Part shown: piece by piece, positions 37,981 through 48,400 of the stretch
Numbering within the stretch: position 1 is the first letter of the stretch
How the letters are laid out: every line of letters starts with the position of its first letter
NCBI GenBank assembly: GCA_009192285.1
Contig: CM018603.1
Span: forward strand, 6,693,613-6,757,612
Length of the DNA stretch: 64,000 nt
Reading direction: 5' to 3'
From: Morchella semilibera
Lineage: Eukaryota; Ascomycota; Pezizomycetes; Pezizales; Morchellaceae
Notes under the pieces: generated by a model
Seen by the model: the letters and a program-made list of their open reading frames with translations, nothing else
Database searches by the model: none
Told to the model about the DNA's origin: nothing
Program-made: the position numbers and the translations under genes

Positions 37981-40913
37981 TTCGGAGATCTCCATCAGAT
38001 CCATTCGCGGACTGGGCCGGACAGACACAGATAGACAACGTGTCATGAGCAGAAATAGACGCAAGCACGGTAAAGACGTACCGCGTCGAACAGATATTTT
38101 GCAAAGAGAAAAATCTCTTCTACACCCATAAACGCCCTCACTCAAGCCAGAAAAAACAAAAAAAACCTCCAATTCGATTGTTGATCAGTGCCATTCTAGC
38201 TCTAGCTTGCTTGCTGCCTACAGCCTGAATTATTCAGAACTGCACTGGTCCAAGGAGAGACAACATCGAACCCTCCAGTCGGGATCATCTAGAACGCCTT
38301 CGCTGGAGTAGGGGGCCACTCGAACCATATTTTCTGCGATGGACGTCGGCATGCGCATTGCATGCTCTACATATTGTTCTGCCCACCTAAAGGCAAAGAA
38401 AAACAAGATCAAGGGCTTCATTGGATCTCCCCAGCCAGCGCTGAGGTTTTTGTCGCCCGTGAGCGCTAGCTACGTATGCGATGTGCAGGGCTACGCTAGG
38501 TGGTTGGTAGGTAGGTAGGTACCTACAGCTACCTACAGCAGAGGAGTACGAATTACTTACATCTGCCATCATCATTACCGGCCATAGAAATCGAATCCAC
38601 ACAGCAACTTGTTATTGTTATTGTTATTGTTGATTGTTGTGGTAGGCTGTTGTTGTTGCTCATGTCATGTCATGTGCGTTCGTGATGTGATGGAGGGGTC
38701 CTTTTAAGCTTTGGCTGTGTTTCGGAAGACCTCATCCGAATGTCAGGTCACGAGGTGTTTTAAAAAATACTACCCCTCTCCGAGTACCTTAGAGTAGGTA
38801 GGTATTGTATGTTTCCCCCTTCACACCTTACCTGGGTAAAGTAAACAAGAAACTCTTCAGGTCAGTTGGGGTCACGCAGGTGATGAAGGTGGTGGTGGAG
38901 AAACACGAAATATACACGCTGCTGATGGTAGCTGCTGGTTGTACCGTATATTGACATTATTAGATGTTGCATGTGGAAAAGTATGGCTAGCAACTCCCCC
39001 TCCAATGATAATTGCGCCGTGCCCGGAAGGGCGCGGCGGGGGTGGGAAAAAGTAGTTTGGGCATGCATGGGGGAGGTTTGGATCCAATGGCCCACCCCGG
39101 CCTGCATCGTTTTTTTTTATTAATATTTTTTTTTTTTTTTTTTTTTTAAATACAGCTGCCTGATTCGAAAAAAAAAAAAAAAAAAAAGACCCGTTAGTCA
39201 AAAAAACTCAAGATTTCTGTTTTCTTCTTGTCACTGGTACCGGGCGAAACGGGGCATAGAGTATCTGCTGGATAGAGTAGGGTATCTACGCATACTGTAT
39301 TTACCTGCCACCTCCATCAAGAGATGCAGCGGAGCGAATCATCGCCGCCGAAGGCAATTGTCATTGTTTATTATTGTTTTGAACTTCCTTGTCGGTCAGC
39401 ACTGATCCTTGAGAACTCTTGCCTAACAAAACAGACTTAGGAACAAATACATACGGTACCTCATGCAACCTCCCTCCCCCAAGGTGAGAGGTAGGATCCC
39501 GGCTTGTCAACAAGACCCAAAGAGGTCTCACCGTAGAAACAACTCTCCTTGAGGTCAAGTAGATACATGTACCTACCTAGATATCTAAAGCAAGGGTCGA
39601 GGGCAACCATCCTAAGGAACGGAGTACCAGTTCAGTAGGCAGAAGGCAGCAAAATAGCACTGCCCTCTCCACCTGCTTGTGTCCCGCATAGACCCGCTTC
39701 GATCGTCGCGGTATCCCCAATATCGCCCTGCTGGTGCTTCCGCTTTCAATTAACCCCCTCTTATCTCACCTACCCTACTCACTCTGCTGATAGTGGCTGT
39801 CCTCTTTTTTTTTTGTTACGCCGCATCTGGTTTGGTTTGGGTTAGTTTATGTCCTGCTTTCCTTTTCACCCTTCCTCCTCACTCCCACGGCCTCTCATCC
39901 CTCCTCCCTCATCATCCTTTTGTTGTGGGTGCTTGTGTTGCCGTCCTTGCTTTCTTATCAGCTACTTGCTTGCTGCCTCAGTGGGTCTGTCCGTCGCGCC
40001 GCCGCTGCGTTTCCTCTTGTGATTGTGAATCCCGTTATTACGAACGGTTCTTGCACTTTATCACTGCAATTGCTTGTCAACAACGCGCGCGTTACCACTG
40101 AATATTACGATACCCACAAACGCCCTCTTCTCCTTTGCTCAATTCACGACACAAATCTTTTATTCCTTATATATATACGTGCTTATATATCAACGGAGCT
40201 CCTGGCAGCTCGCGTCTTTATTTGAACGTTGACTTACGATCAAACCCTTTGGTTGTAATATCTTACTTTATCTGTTTTTTTACATATCTCTTCGCGTCCT
40301 GAGTTGTAACGCTTCATTCATTCTTTGCTTCCCTTTCCACTTCTTTTTGATTTTACCCCGGAGGTTTTTCAATCATTTCTCTTTTTAGAGTTTCGGGTTT
40401 TCTCAAAAAGGGCTTCTTACGAAACGAGACACAAGAACGAAACGTACGGCAACAATACCCCCTCCTCAGAATAAAGACAGAGTTGGCTACCAAGCTAGCT
40501 GCTGCTTTTGATATATGAACGCTTTGAAACGATCCTTTTGAAATTACGACCTTGTTTGACGGCCTTTTTTCCCCCCTTACTTTACGAGAAAAAAGAATAT
40601 ATTGTCATACTCCCTCACTCACCCTCGCCCCCAACCCAATCTAGTCCTTCCTTTCCCGTTACGGAGTATACGTCACAAAGAGAAGAAAAGGCCTAGGATT
40701 ATAATATTCAATAAATTACCTGATCTCTGATACCGGTGCGGTGTAATATTTGCGACAAGTTTGGACCGTCTGGACTCTGTTTCTGCACTAGCGTTACCTT
40801 TTTGGCCATTTTAAGGGTATATATCTTATCCCTCTCAATTGATAATTACCAAAAGGCGCCGACAACTCTTAGCGCATTCAAAAGACACTGCCTGTCGTTT
40901 TTTCAAAAGAAAT
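37981..40913. other. Intergenic spacer and upstream region of the 40914 gene
   Basis: Contains (TTGTTA)n near 38610-38632, a GTAG/CTAC inverted patch near 38505-38535, opposed poly-T and poly-A runs at 39125-39187, one TACATGTA (39564), and about 1 kb of pyrimidine-rich DNA (39780-40640) that may be promoter or leader of the downstream gene. Confidence 0.55.
39125..39187. repeat. Opposed poly-T and poly-A runs around a 20-odd-nt core
   Basis: A run of about 22 T and, after AAATACAGCTGCCTGATTCG, about 20 A. It can fold into a long A-T hairpin and is likely to be length-variable or misassembled. Confidence 0.8.
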
Positions 40914-42824
40914 ATGCTGTTTGGAGAAAGAATGTCGCGCCATTCGAGAACAATGGAGTCCTCGCCAGCTTTGCCGGTGATTGACAGAGCATTTCCCGCC
41001 CCGGTACCGGCGTCCGAGGACTTATGTCCGGAGGACTGCCCATCAACGCCCCCCGCGCAGCTCTTGTCGCCCCAGCCACGAACACCAAGGCCAACAAGGT
41101 TCCTCTCGCCGCCTCGAACGCCGCTGGCGAAGGTGTTTACAAACTTTCCTACTGCAATCCGGCCCTACAGGAAGAGTGATTTAAAGAACAAGGAGGTTGA
41201 GGATATTGCGCGTCCGGAGTCATCATGTTCGAATTACTCCTCCTCGTCTGACTCGTCCTTTGATAGCCTTACAACTTTTACTACCGGCGGAAGCTGTACT
41301 AGCCCAGAGACTGAGTCTAGTTTCTTTCCGGACGATACGACCCCAAAGGAGAACAACAGTGCTAGTAAAATAGGCGAAGCAGTGGGTGTTAAGGGAAAGT
41401 CTAGGGTAAAGTCGCGCTTGCGGAAGATCAAATGGACCGAAGATATGGATGGCCATCTTTGGAGGACCTATGTGTTATGTCAGCAAGATCCAAAAATCAC
41501 ACCATTTTTTGTTCTTCCTGGCCAGGTCCCACCGTTGGGTGTATGCCATAAGGTTGCTCGGGAGGCCAAAAGATCGTGGAAGGAGGCAAAGATGGGAGAA
41601 GGATGGAAGGGACCGTTAACAAGACAGAAGCGATTTATCACCCCGGCAAAAGACACAGGCACTAGTGGTAACAGAGGTGATGTCTTTCGTAAGACTTCAC
41701 CACACTCTTGGCCGGCTTCGGAAGGATCGACCCGAAAAAGACTTAGAGAGTTGTGCAGGCAAAATTATGGGCCATCCCGTAATCCACACCACGGTTATCA
41801 CCAGCAGCGCCGGCCAATATCGACGTCAAGAATTTTACAATCGAGAGGATCTACTGTGTCCCCATCACCGTACCAAGCGACCACATCAAACAGGTTGGGT
41901 CCACGTGACACTTTGTTTTCAACCCGGGGGATCGCTCTCTCTTTAACGACAAGTACGGCTGCAACGATGAATCCGAATGGTGTCTTGGCGGCTATTGCCT
42001 CTGGCTATGATGTCGATGCGGATATGGAGATTGGCTCTAGGAGCTCTGGTGATAATTTTGGAGGTGTTTCTGGGTGGATTTCTGGGTTAAATAATAACGA
42101 CCAAGGCGTTTTGGGTTTGGGGACTGGAGGTTTAGTAAATATGGGGCCCCAGTTGGGATCTGGAGGTGCCATATTCAACGTGGCACAGAACAATACGTCG
42201 TTTGCGGGTGCGTTGGGGGTTTCGGGCACTGACGCATCACTTTCAGCATCGAATGGATCCGCATTTACCACACCTGTTCTTCTGCCCCCGCTGGAATTAA
42301 GCACCTCTGCCTCTGTGTATGGGACATGGCCTCGGCGACAGAAGCGTCAAGAAGAGCCTGAATCAAGCGATGAATCAGTGACGTTGCCGCCACCAAGGAG
42401 GGCCAGGCGGGGAACCATTGGCGATCTCTTTGGCGAGCCAGTTCCTGTGTCGACGGCACCGCGAACACGCACTAGGGGATATACTATTGGCTCAAGCTGT
42501 GGAAACAGCATGAGTCGAAGAAGATATCGCCCGCTGGCCCCACTTCTGACTGTCACTGGACCAGTCTCCTATGATTCTCCCAACGATAACGAGAGCTTAA
42601 GCCCTCTTGCATCCCGAGAGATGCTTTCTGACCCGTTCCGTGTATCACTAGAGGGCCCTAGAAATTTGGGATCCCCCTTTGTTGAACGGAAAAAAGGAAA
42701 GCAGTTCGATAGCCCTGACGAGCTCCCATCTGCTCCGGGTGAGGAGGACCTCCCCAATGATAAGCCCCACGATACTCTGGAGGTCGCTTCTTTGCTCAGG
42801 CCGGTAAAAAGAGCTCGGGAGTAG
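40914..42824 (+). CDS. Probable nuclear protein with a Myb/SANT-like block, 636 aa
   Basis: A single exon; the first in-frame ATG is 40914, but Met codons at 40932 and soon after could also serve. Most of the protein is low-complexity Ser/Pro/Arg-rich sequence. One compact conserved-looking block at about residues 170-225 has spaced tryptophans and basic residues (KIKWTEDMDGHLWRTYVL, DPKITPFFVLPGQVPP, GVCHKVAREAKRSWKEAK), which resembles Myb/SANT-type DNA-binding helices in fungal proteins of unknown function. The flanks have SP/TP sites (FLSPPRTPLAKVF) that could be CDK targets. Two RARRGTIGDLFG / RTRTRGYTIG-like segments lie near residues 500-525. A transcription-factor role is inference; the name is unknown to me. 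Confidence 0.6.
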   Translation: MLFGERMSRHSRTMESSPALPVIDRAFPAPVPASEDLCPEDCPSTPPAQLLSPQPRTPRPTRFLSPPRTPLAKVFTNFPTAIRPYRKSDLKNKEVEDIARPESSCSNYSSSSDSSFDSLTTFTTGGSCTSPETESSFFPDDTTPKENNSASKIGEAVGVKGKSRVKSRLRKIKWTEDMDGHLWRTYVLCQQDPKITPFFVLPGQVPPLGVCHKVAREAKRSWKEAKMGEGWKGPLTRQKRFITPAKDTGTSGNRGDVFRKTSPHSWPASEGSTRKRLRELCRQNYGPSRNPHHGYHQQRRPISTSRILQSRGSTVSPSPYQATTSNRLGPRDTLFSTRGIALSLTTSTAATMNPNGVLAAIASGYDVDADMEIGSRSSGDNFGGVSGWISGLNNNDQGVLGLGTGGLVNMGPQLGSGGAIFNVAQNNTSFAGALGVSGTDASLSASNGSAFTTPVLLPPLELSTSASVYGTWPRRQKRQEEPESSDESVTLPPPRRARRGTIGDLFGEPVPVSTAPRTRTRGYTIGSSCGNSMSRRRYRPLAPLLTVTGPVSYDSPNDNESLSPLASREMLSDPFRVSLEGPRNLGSPFVERKKGKQFDSPDELPSAPGEEDLPNDKPHDTLEVASLLRPVKRARE

Positions 42825-43681
42825 AAAGCTTCTCAGGAACTAAGAACCATTCGGGCTTCTTTATCTAGCGGGGAAGGTCATGGCTGCCGGTTAGCCCATA
42901 ACTCAGTCCCTCTCGATTTGGTTCTGAGGCCATCATTAGTAACTTTTTCTTAGCTTATCCTTTACCTTTCTATTCTTTTCACTTCCCGGCTTTCAGCTTA
43001 TCACCACTTTTTTTCCCCTTTGGGTGTTTTATTCCAGTTGGTCTTTAATGATCTTTTTCATTTTCCTTTTTCTTATTAAATTTTTTTGAAATTTCATCCG
43101 TTTCGGTATTTCCGTGTGGCCTTTTGAAGTCCCCCGTATGCTCAGTTCGGTTTAAACATGTGAATTGGCTGTACAGAGGATGACTGGTTCTCACACAGGC
43201 TCTGTAATAATACTCAGCAGTGTAAGAACAGGTGAGGTGTAAGTTGTATTATCTAAACTTCTGTAGTAAATAGTTGCGGAGAACTTATGAATAAACCCCT
43301 TGTTGGCAGCTCTCGTTGGTCTAGGTGGACGTGCTTTTGGTATATGTTTGCATGAAAACATGGTGGTGATTGGGGGGGGGTGCCTGATGGTAACCCTGAT
43401 GTCAAGGCTCCATATGTGTTCACTTAGAAGTGAGTATAGTATGTACTAGTACTACCGCATTAATTCGTCTCGACGGCCGGTCACACAAGAGGTTGAAATA
43501 AACTGTGGCGGCCCAGGGGCCCAGGAAGGTCTGAGCACAAGGTCCGTGGAAGTTAGAAAAAAAAATTATTTATATTTCAAAGTCTACAGCTTCGTTCTCA
43601 TCATCCTGCTCTGCTATTTCATCATGATCCCCTAAGATGTTTTTTTTTTGTTTACATCAGTAATCGTATCCAGCCCTGAGG
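42825..43681. other. 3' flank of the 40914 gene, no gene seen
   Basis: T-rich DNA to about 43100, then mixed sequence. A repeated ATGATCCCCTAAGA segment occurs at about 43624 and again at about 43694. Confidence 0.5.
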
Positions 43682-43999
43682 CTATGACGATATATGATCC
43701 CCTAAGAGGTTTTGCCTCGGTGCTCTCAGGTCTCTGAGCTTTTCACTAAGTACTACTGTAACCAATCCTTTGATGGATAACTCTGTAGAATTGGCACTCC
43801 CATCAACTGGCAGTGATAAACCTACAGTACGGAAGGCCTTAATAAATACATGAGCTCTTTCAGTACAGAAACGCTCCCATGCCTCTCCTACTGCCCAAGT
43901 AGTTGCAATTCTCCTTCGTCCTGCCTGACTATTACTTAGTAGGCTCCGGCCTGCTGCATGGTCCTTTTCTATCTTATCTATTCGGTCTTCTAAAACTTC
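43682..43999 (-). pseudogene. Degenerate coding relic, about 105 codons, family not named
   Basis: A minus-strand frame open between TAG codons (44000-44002 and 43682-43684) with no Met start. It reads like real protein: RRRIATTWAVGEAWERFC, then AHVFIKAFRTVGLSLPVDGS and ELSIKGL. Stops flank it closely on both sides and a TAA lies just upstream, so it is probably a broken piece of a gene or of a DNA-transposon-associated ORF. It lies 280 bp from the retrotransposon block. I have an impression that this motif type recurs in fungal repeats, but cannot name it. Confidence 0.4.
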
Positions 44000-44275
44000 C
44001 TAGTGAAAAAATTAGCAATATTTTTGATATTTTAGATATACTCGCTTACTCTAAAAATATATTTGAAAGGTCTATATTAATAGATACATCTAGTGGTTGA
44101 AGTAGACTTGTATGGTGGCGGACACGACAACGGGGTCGATGAAAATAGATGAAAATAGAAGAATGCCAAATCTATCCCTTCACCACAATTCAATAGTTTG
44201 TAAATCCAGCCACCGTACTTCTGTGGGGAATCAGTAAGAGAATCAAAGTACAGTGTGTAAATTAAATTAGATTGT

Positions 44276-44726
44276 TATCACGGAGCGAAGCGGAGTACAG
44301 GGCAAAGCGAGCCAAGGTACACTACCTAGGCGGGACGTAACGGTAATATTCGAGGCGGGCGGGGCGAGACTATGAAGCGAAGCGAAACGCGAGGTAGAAC
44401 CAGAGACCTGAGTATATTTCTTGAAGGACTACAAACTCCTGAAGATAGGAAGGTTGCGTGAAGAGGAAAGGAAAAGAACTATCTACAAGCGAGAACAAGA
44501 CCCCTATATATACACCACATGCCGACACGATGACTCATCCACGTAACCCTGTACAGAACCCCATGGAATCTCCCAAAACCCGTAACCCCGAACCCAACCT
44601 TATCTCCTAATCCCGAACCCTTATTACCGAACCAAACTCCGGCTTCCGAAACCCCAAGAACCTAGAAGAATCCCTGACTAATCCCTCTTCCCGCAACATC
44701 ATTAGACCATGTTCCACGCCGTGATA
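44276..44726 (-). repeat. E1 3' LTR
   Basis: 451 bp bounded by TATCACGG and CCGTGATA; matched end to end with the copy at 49870-50320. Contains TATATATA (promoter-like on the minus strand) and the AAGGTTGCGT segment (44450-44459) complementary to the primer-binding site. Confidence 0.93.
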
Positions 44727-44735
44727 GATATTAGG

Positions 44736-44743
44736 TCCCCTCT
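44736..44743 (-). other. E1 polypurine tract
   Basis: AGAGGGGA on the minus strand between the pol stop and the 3' LTR, the expected place for plus-strand priming. The same GAGGGGACCT core precedes the E2 and E3 3' LTRs. Confidence 0.6.
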
Positions 44744-44748
44744 GAGGC

Positions 44749-47700
44749 CTAAGTCCTCTTAGGCTTGCGTGGATATCGTTCGTGAAAGTCTTTGACTAAC
44801 TCAGGGGAGTTATCCACATCGCCGTAGGGTTGCCATGATGGCTTGTCGTAACCAGTATACCGAACTAGGTACTCAAGTCTTCCACGTCGTTTTCGTGAGT
44901 CCAAAATAGCATCAACTTCCCACTCTTGTTCGCCTTCGATCTCGACGGGGGGTGGGGGTATTTGTAATTGACCTGGTACGGGGTCGTTAACAGCAGGCGA
45001 GAGTAACGAAACATGAAACACTGGGTGAACTTTCATCGACGAGGGCAGTGTAAGTTCGTAGGCATAGGGACTGACGACGCGAGAGATCGGGTAGGGTCCA
45101 ACTTGCTTCCAGTCCAATTTCTTCGACGGTCTCTTTGTTAACAGATTGCGAGTGGACAGCCATACCTTATCCCCGATCGTATATCGTGGTGCTGGAGTAC
45201 GACTTGCATTGGCCGATTCTTCCTGTATCCGTTGAGCTCTAAACATCTCCGCCCGGAGGAAGTCAAACACTTCTGACATATCTCTTGCCATGGTATTAGC
45301 CTGGTCCTCGTTGGTAGTAATACCGTGTCGTAGAGGACCAAAATTCATGCGAGGATGACGACCATAGTTGGCTTCGAAGGGCGAGAGCTTGGTTGACTCA
45401 GAGACGTGATTATTGGTCGCGAACTCCGCCATGGGTAAATAAGTAGCCCAGTTGTCCTGTTGATAGTCCACGTAGCTGCGAAGATATTGCTCCATAATAG
45501 CATTAATTCTTTCAGTCTGACCATCTGTCTGAGGATGAAACGCGGTGGAATAACGAGGAGAAATTTCGAGGCACTCGCATAGTGATTTCCAGAAATCTGA
45601 GGTAAATTGTGTACCACGATCTGAAACTATCTTTTCCGGTAGGCCATGTAGCTTCCAAACGTTCTCTAAATACATTCGGGCAACGTCCCGAGCTCCTGAT
45701 TCTTCAGTGCATGGAATAAAGTGTCTCATTTTGGTGAGCCTATCAACGACAACGAGAATAGCATTATAATTATTGCTGAGAGGTAGTCCTGTAACGAAGT
45801 CCATTGAAACATCCGTCCATGGTGCCTTAGGAACTGAGAGAGGGCGAAGAACTCCTTGAGGGGCATTGCGATTTGCTTTGCTTCGGCGGCAGATATGACA
45901 ATTCATAACATAGCGGTCAGTATATTTCCGCATGTTCGGCCAGTAGTATTCGCGACTAAGTAACTCTAGGGTCTTTGCTCTACCCGGGTGTCCTGCTGAT
46001 GGTTTATCGTGATACTCCTGAAGAAGTCTAAGTTGTAACTCCTCGTGTTCTGGTACGAAGAGTTTGCGTCGATAAAGAAGAAGTCCGTCTTCATTTTCCG
46101 CGCATTCGGCAAGTGAAATTTGTTTCGATTGTTTCGTGCCATCTTTTAGCATCGTAAGTACCTTGCTCGGAAAACTGTCTTCTTGGTAAGCTTTCGTAAA
46201 TAAATCTTGAACAGTGGACGTTCCTTCAGCGGGTTCATTTGCCAAAGAACCCGCCAACAAACTTAGCTTATTATCCAAATTTTTTCTCTTCAGCACGGTC
46301 TGATACTGATACGCAAGGCGTTCATCCCCCTCCTTAGGGAGATCCCCTGATCGCCTGGTGAGTGCATCCGGCTTTCCTCCTTGTTTTCCTGGACGAAACT
46401 GAATAACGAAGTCGAAGCGTGATAAAAATTCTGACCAGCGGGTTTGCCGACGATTTAGTAGTTTGGTTGACATAAAATATTCAAGGTTCCTATGATCTGT
46501 TAAGACCTTGATAGGATATGAGGCTGTTTCTAAAAAATAGCGCCATTCTTCAAATCCCCGAATAATTGCCAATAGTTCTTTATCGTATATCTCATAATTA
46601 CATTCCGCTGGTGTATGTTTCTTGGAGAAAAAGGCGACTGGGTGCAGGATTCCTTCGTTATCCCTTTGTGACATAATGGCGGCCGAAACGTAGTCAGAGG
46701 CGTCTGTTTCCACAATAATTTCCCGATCGGGGTCGAAATGTCTAAGAATGGGAGCAGTGGTAAATGCGAACTTGAGATCCTGAAACGCTCTTTCCGTCTT
46801 GTCTGTCCATTTGAATACCACTCCTGTCCTTGTTAGAGCGGTCAGGGGAGATACTACCCTTGAATACGCGTAGATGAATCGTCGGTAGAAGTTCGCAAAC
46901 CCTAGGAATTCTTGCACATCTTTCAGGCAAGTGGGGGTTTCCCAATTCCTTATGGTAGCCACTTTGGACTCATCCATCTTGATCCCTTCGGGTGTAAGAA
47001 CAAAGCCGAGATACATGGTTTCTTTAACGTGCCATTCACATTTCTCTGGTTTAAGATAAACCTGATTTTTATCGAGTATCCGAAGTATCTTGTCGACGTG
47101 TTCTTTGTGTTCTTCAAGGGTGGCCGAGTATATAAGTATGTCATCGAGATATGCGGTTGCAAAGTGATCAAGATAAGGGCGAAGCATGTCGTTGACCCAA
47201 TGTTGGAATGCAGCGGGGGCGTTGGTTAACCCAAAGGGCATAACGGTGTATTCAAAGTGTCCATACCGCGTCCTAAATGCTGTTTTCCACTCATCTCCTT
47301 CCCTGATTCTCAACTGATGATAACCATTACGGAGATCTAGCTTGGTAAAGTACTTGGCGGAGGAGATACCCATAAACGTCTCTGGTGTTAGTGGGAGAGA
47401 ATGTCGATTCTTCACCGTTACTGCGTTCAACTTTCTATAGTCAACACAAAGTCGGAGGGAGCCATCAGCCTTTTTGACAAACAGTACCGGGGCGCCTGCG
47501 GGAGAAGTACTATGTCGAATCCGTCCATTGAATAGATACTCTGCTAGATAATCCCGGAGTGCCTGGAGTTCCAGTCGGGTCATCCCGTACATGGGTCCGA
47601 ACGGTACAGTTTTCCCTTCCTGTATATCAATAGAAAGGTCGTATTCGTTGCGATGAGGAGGAAGTTTGGAGGCATTCGGTTCACTGAGAAGATGTAAATA

Positions 47701-48315
47701 TTGATGATGTTCGACGGGGACGAGTACTCGGGGGTCCTTAGGCATTTGGACCAGGAGATCATCGAGGGCTTTGAGCGTGGTAGAGTAGAGTTTCATTCCT
47801 TTTCTTTTCTTGTTGATGAGTCTATGGAATGCGTAGGAGGTAATAACGGAGATATTTGTTGTTGGTTTAGCGGGGGGTTCGATAGAGATCCCTTTAGCAA
47901 TAATCTTTGTGTGAGTGAGGGAACAATTCTTTATACAGCTTGAAGAATTGAATTGTATTTCGTTATCGGCGGGTAGTATTGTTGTTGCATGCCTGCGCAT
48001 CCAAGGGAGGCCCATAACTATAGGATAATGACCTAATTGAGTAACAAAAAAGGGAGCATCCTCTCTGTGGCCATTAATATCGAGACTGAGGATGACCTTA
48101 TGGGTGACCTTTCCTGATTCAATGGGTCTGCCGTCTATTACGTCTATGTGTCGGGGGAGAATAAGAGGAATAGTCTTAAGTTTGTGGTGGCATACGAAGT
48201 CCTTATCTATGAACGCGTATCCTGAGGCGCCAGTATCGATGAGAGCATATGATGGAATAAAAGAATCTTTATTTTGAGAAATTGAGCAAGTTACGACTAA
48301 TTGATTCCCATCCAT
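44749..48315 (-). CDS. E1 Pol polyprotein: protease, RT, RNase H, integrase, chromodomain (1188 aa)
   Basis: Intact. Aspartic protease with DTGASG at about residues 27-32; reverse transcriptase with VDYRKLN at about 291 and catalytic YLDD at about 388; RNase H beginning near ETDASD at about 535; integrase HHCC zinc finger (HDKPSAGHPG ... CHICRRSK) from about 770, DDE residues in MDFVTGLP (about 837), SDRGTQF (about 899) and the following PQTDGQTERINAIME; chromodomain at about 1130-1185 (EWEVDAILDSRKRRGR, YLVRYTGYDKPSW). All catalytic residues are present. The chromodomain, known in chromoviruses to direct integration to heterochromatin, fits the nesting seen here. The ATG (48313-48315, MDGNQL) is conserved in E2 and E4; the frame is -1 relative to gag and is open across the gag stop. 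Confidence 0.95.
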   Translation of the reverse strand: MDGNQLVVTCSISQNKDSFIPSYALIDTGASGYAFIDKDFVCHHKLKTIPLILPRHIDVIDGRPIESGKVTHKVILSLDINGHREDAPFFVTQLGHYPIVMGLPWMRRHATTILPADNEIQFNSSSCIKNCSLTHTKIIAKGISIEPPAKPTTNISVITSYAFHRLINKKRKGMKLYSTTLKALDDLLVQMPKDPRVLVPVEHHQYLHLLSEPNASKLPPHRNEYDLSIDIQEGKTVPFGPMYGMTRLELQALRDYLAEYLFNGRIRHSTSPAGAPVLFVKKADGSLRLCVDYRKLNAVTVKNRHSLPLTPETFMGISSAKYFTKLDLRNGYHQLRIREGDEWKTAFRTRYGHFEYTVMPFGLTNAPAAFQHWVNDMLRPYLDHFATAYLDDILIYSATLEEHKEHVDKILRILDKNQVYLKPEKCEWHVKETMYLGFVLTPEGIKMDESKVATIRNWETPTCLKDVQEFLGFANFYRRFIYAYSRVVSPLTALTRTGVVFKWTDKTERAFQDLKFAFTTAPILRHFDPDREIIVETDASDYVSAAIMSQRDNEGILHPVAFFSKKHTPAECNYEIYDKELLAIIRGFEEWRYFLETASYPIKVLTDHRNLEYFMSTKLLNRRQTRWSEFLSRFDFVIQFRPGKQGGKPDALTRRSGDLPKEGDERLAYQYQTVLKRKNLDNKLSLLAGSLANEPAEGTSTVQDLFTKAYQEDSFPSKVLTMLKDGTKQSKQISLAECAENEDGLLLYRRKLFVPEHEELQLRLLQEYHDKPSAGHPGRAKTLELLSREYYWPNMRKYTDRYVMNCHICRRSKANRNAPQGVLRPLSVPKAPWTDVSMDFVTGLPLSNNYNAILVVVDRLTKMRHFIPCTEESGARDVARMYLENVWKLHGLPEKIVSDRGTQFTSDFWKSLCECLEISPRYSTAFHPQTDGQTERINAIMEQYLRSYVDYQQDNWATYLPMAEFATNNHVSESTKLSPFEANYGRHPRMNFGPLRHGITTNEDQANTMARDMSEVFDFLRAEMFRAQRIQEESANASRTPAPRYTIGDKVWLSTRNLLTKRPSKKLDWKQVGPYPISRVVSPYAYELTLPSSMKVHPVFHVSLLSPAVNDPVPGQLQIPPPPVEIEGEQEWEVDAILDSRKRRGRLEYLVRYTGYDKPSWQPYGDVDNSPELVKDFHERYPRKPKRT

Positions 48316-48373
48316 ATCCTTCTCCGAAACCGAAAACCCAGAAACCGAGAGCTTAGAAAAGGTTTTTAACCGT

Positions 48374-48400
48374 CCCTGGAGTGAGCCACTCAGTCCAGGG
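48374..48400 (-). promoter_or_regulatory. Hairpin spanning the E1 gag stop codon
   Basis: On the minus strand CCCTGGA pairs with TCCAGGG (7 bp) around a 13-nt loop that holds the gag TGA (48390-48392). An alternative fold adds GAGTG/CACTC. A run of five T lies immediately 5'. Confidence 0.65.
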
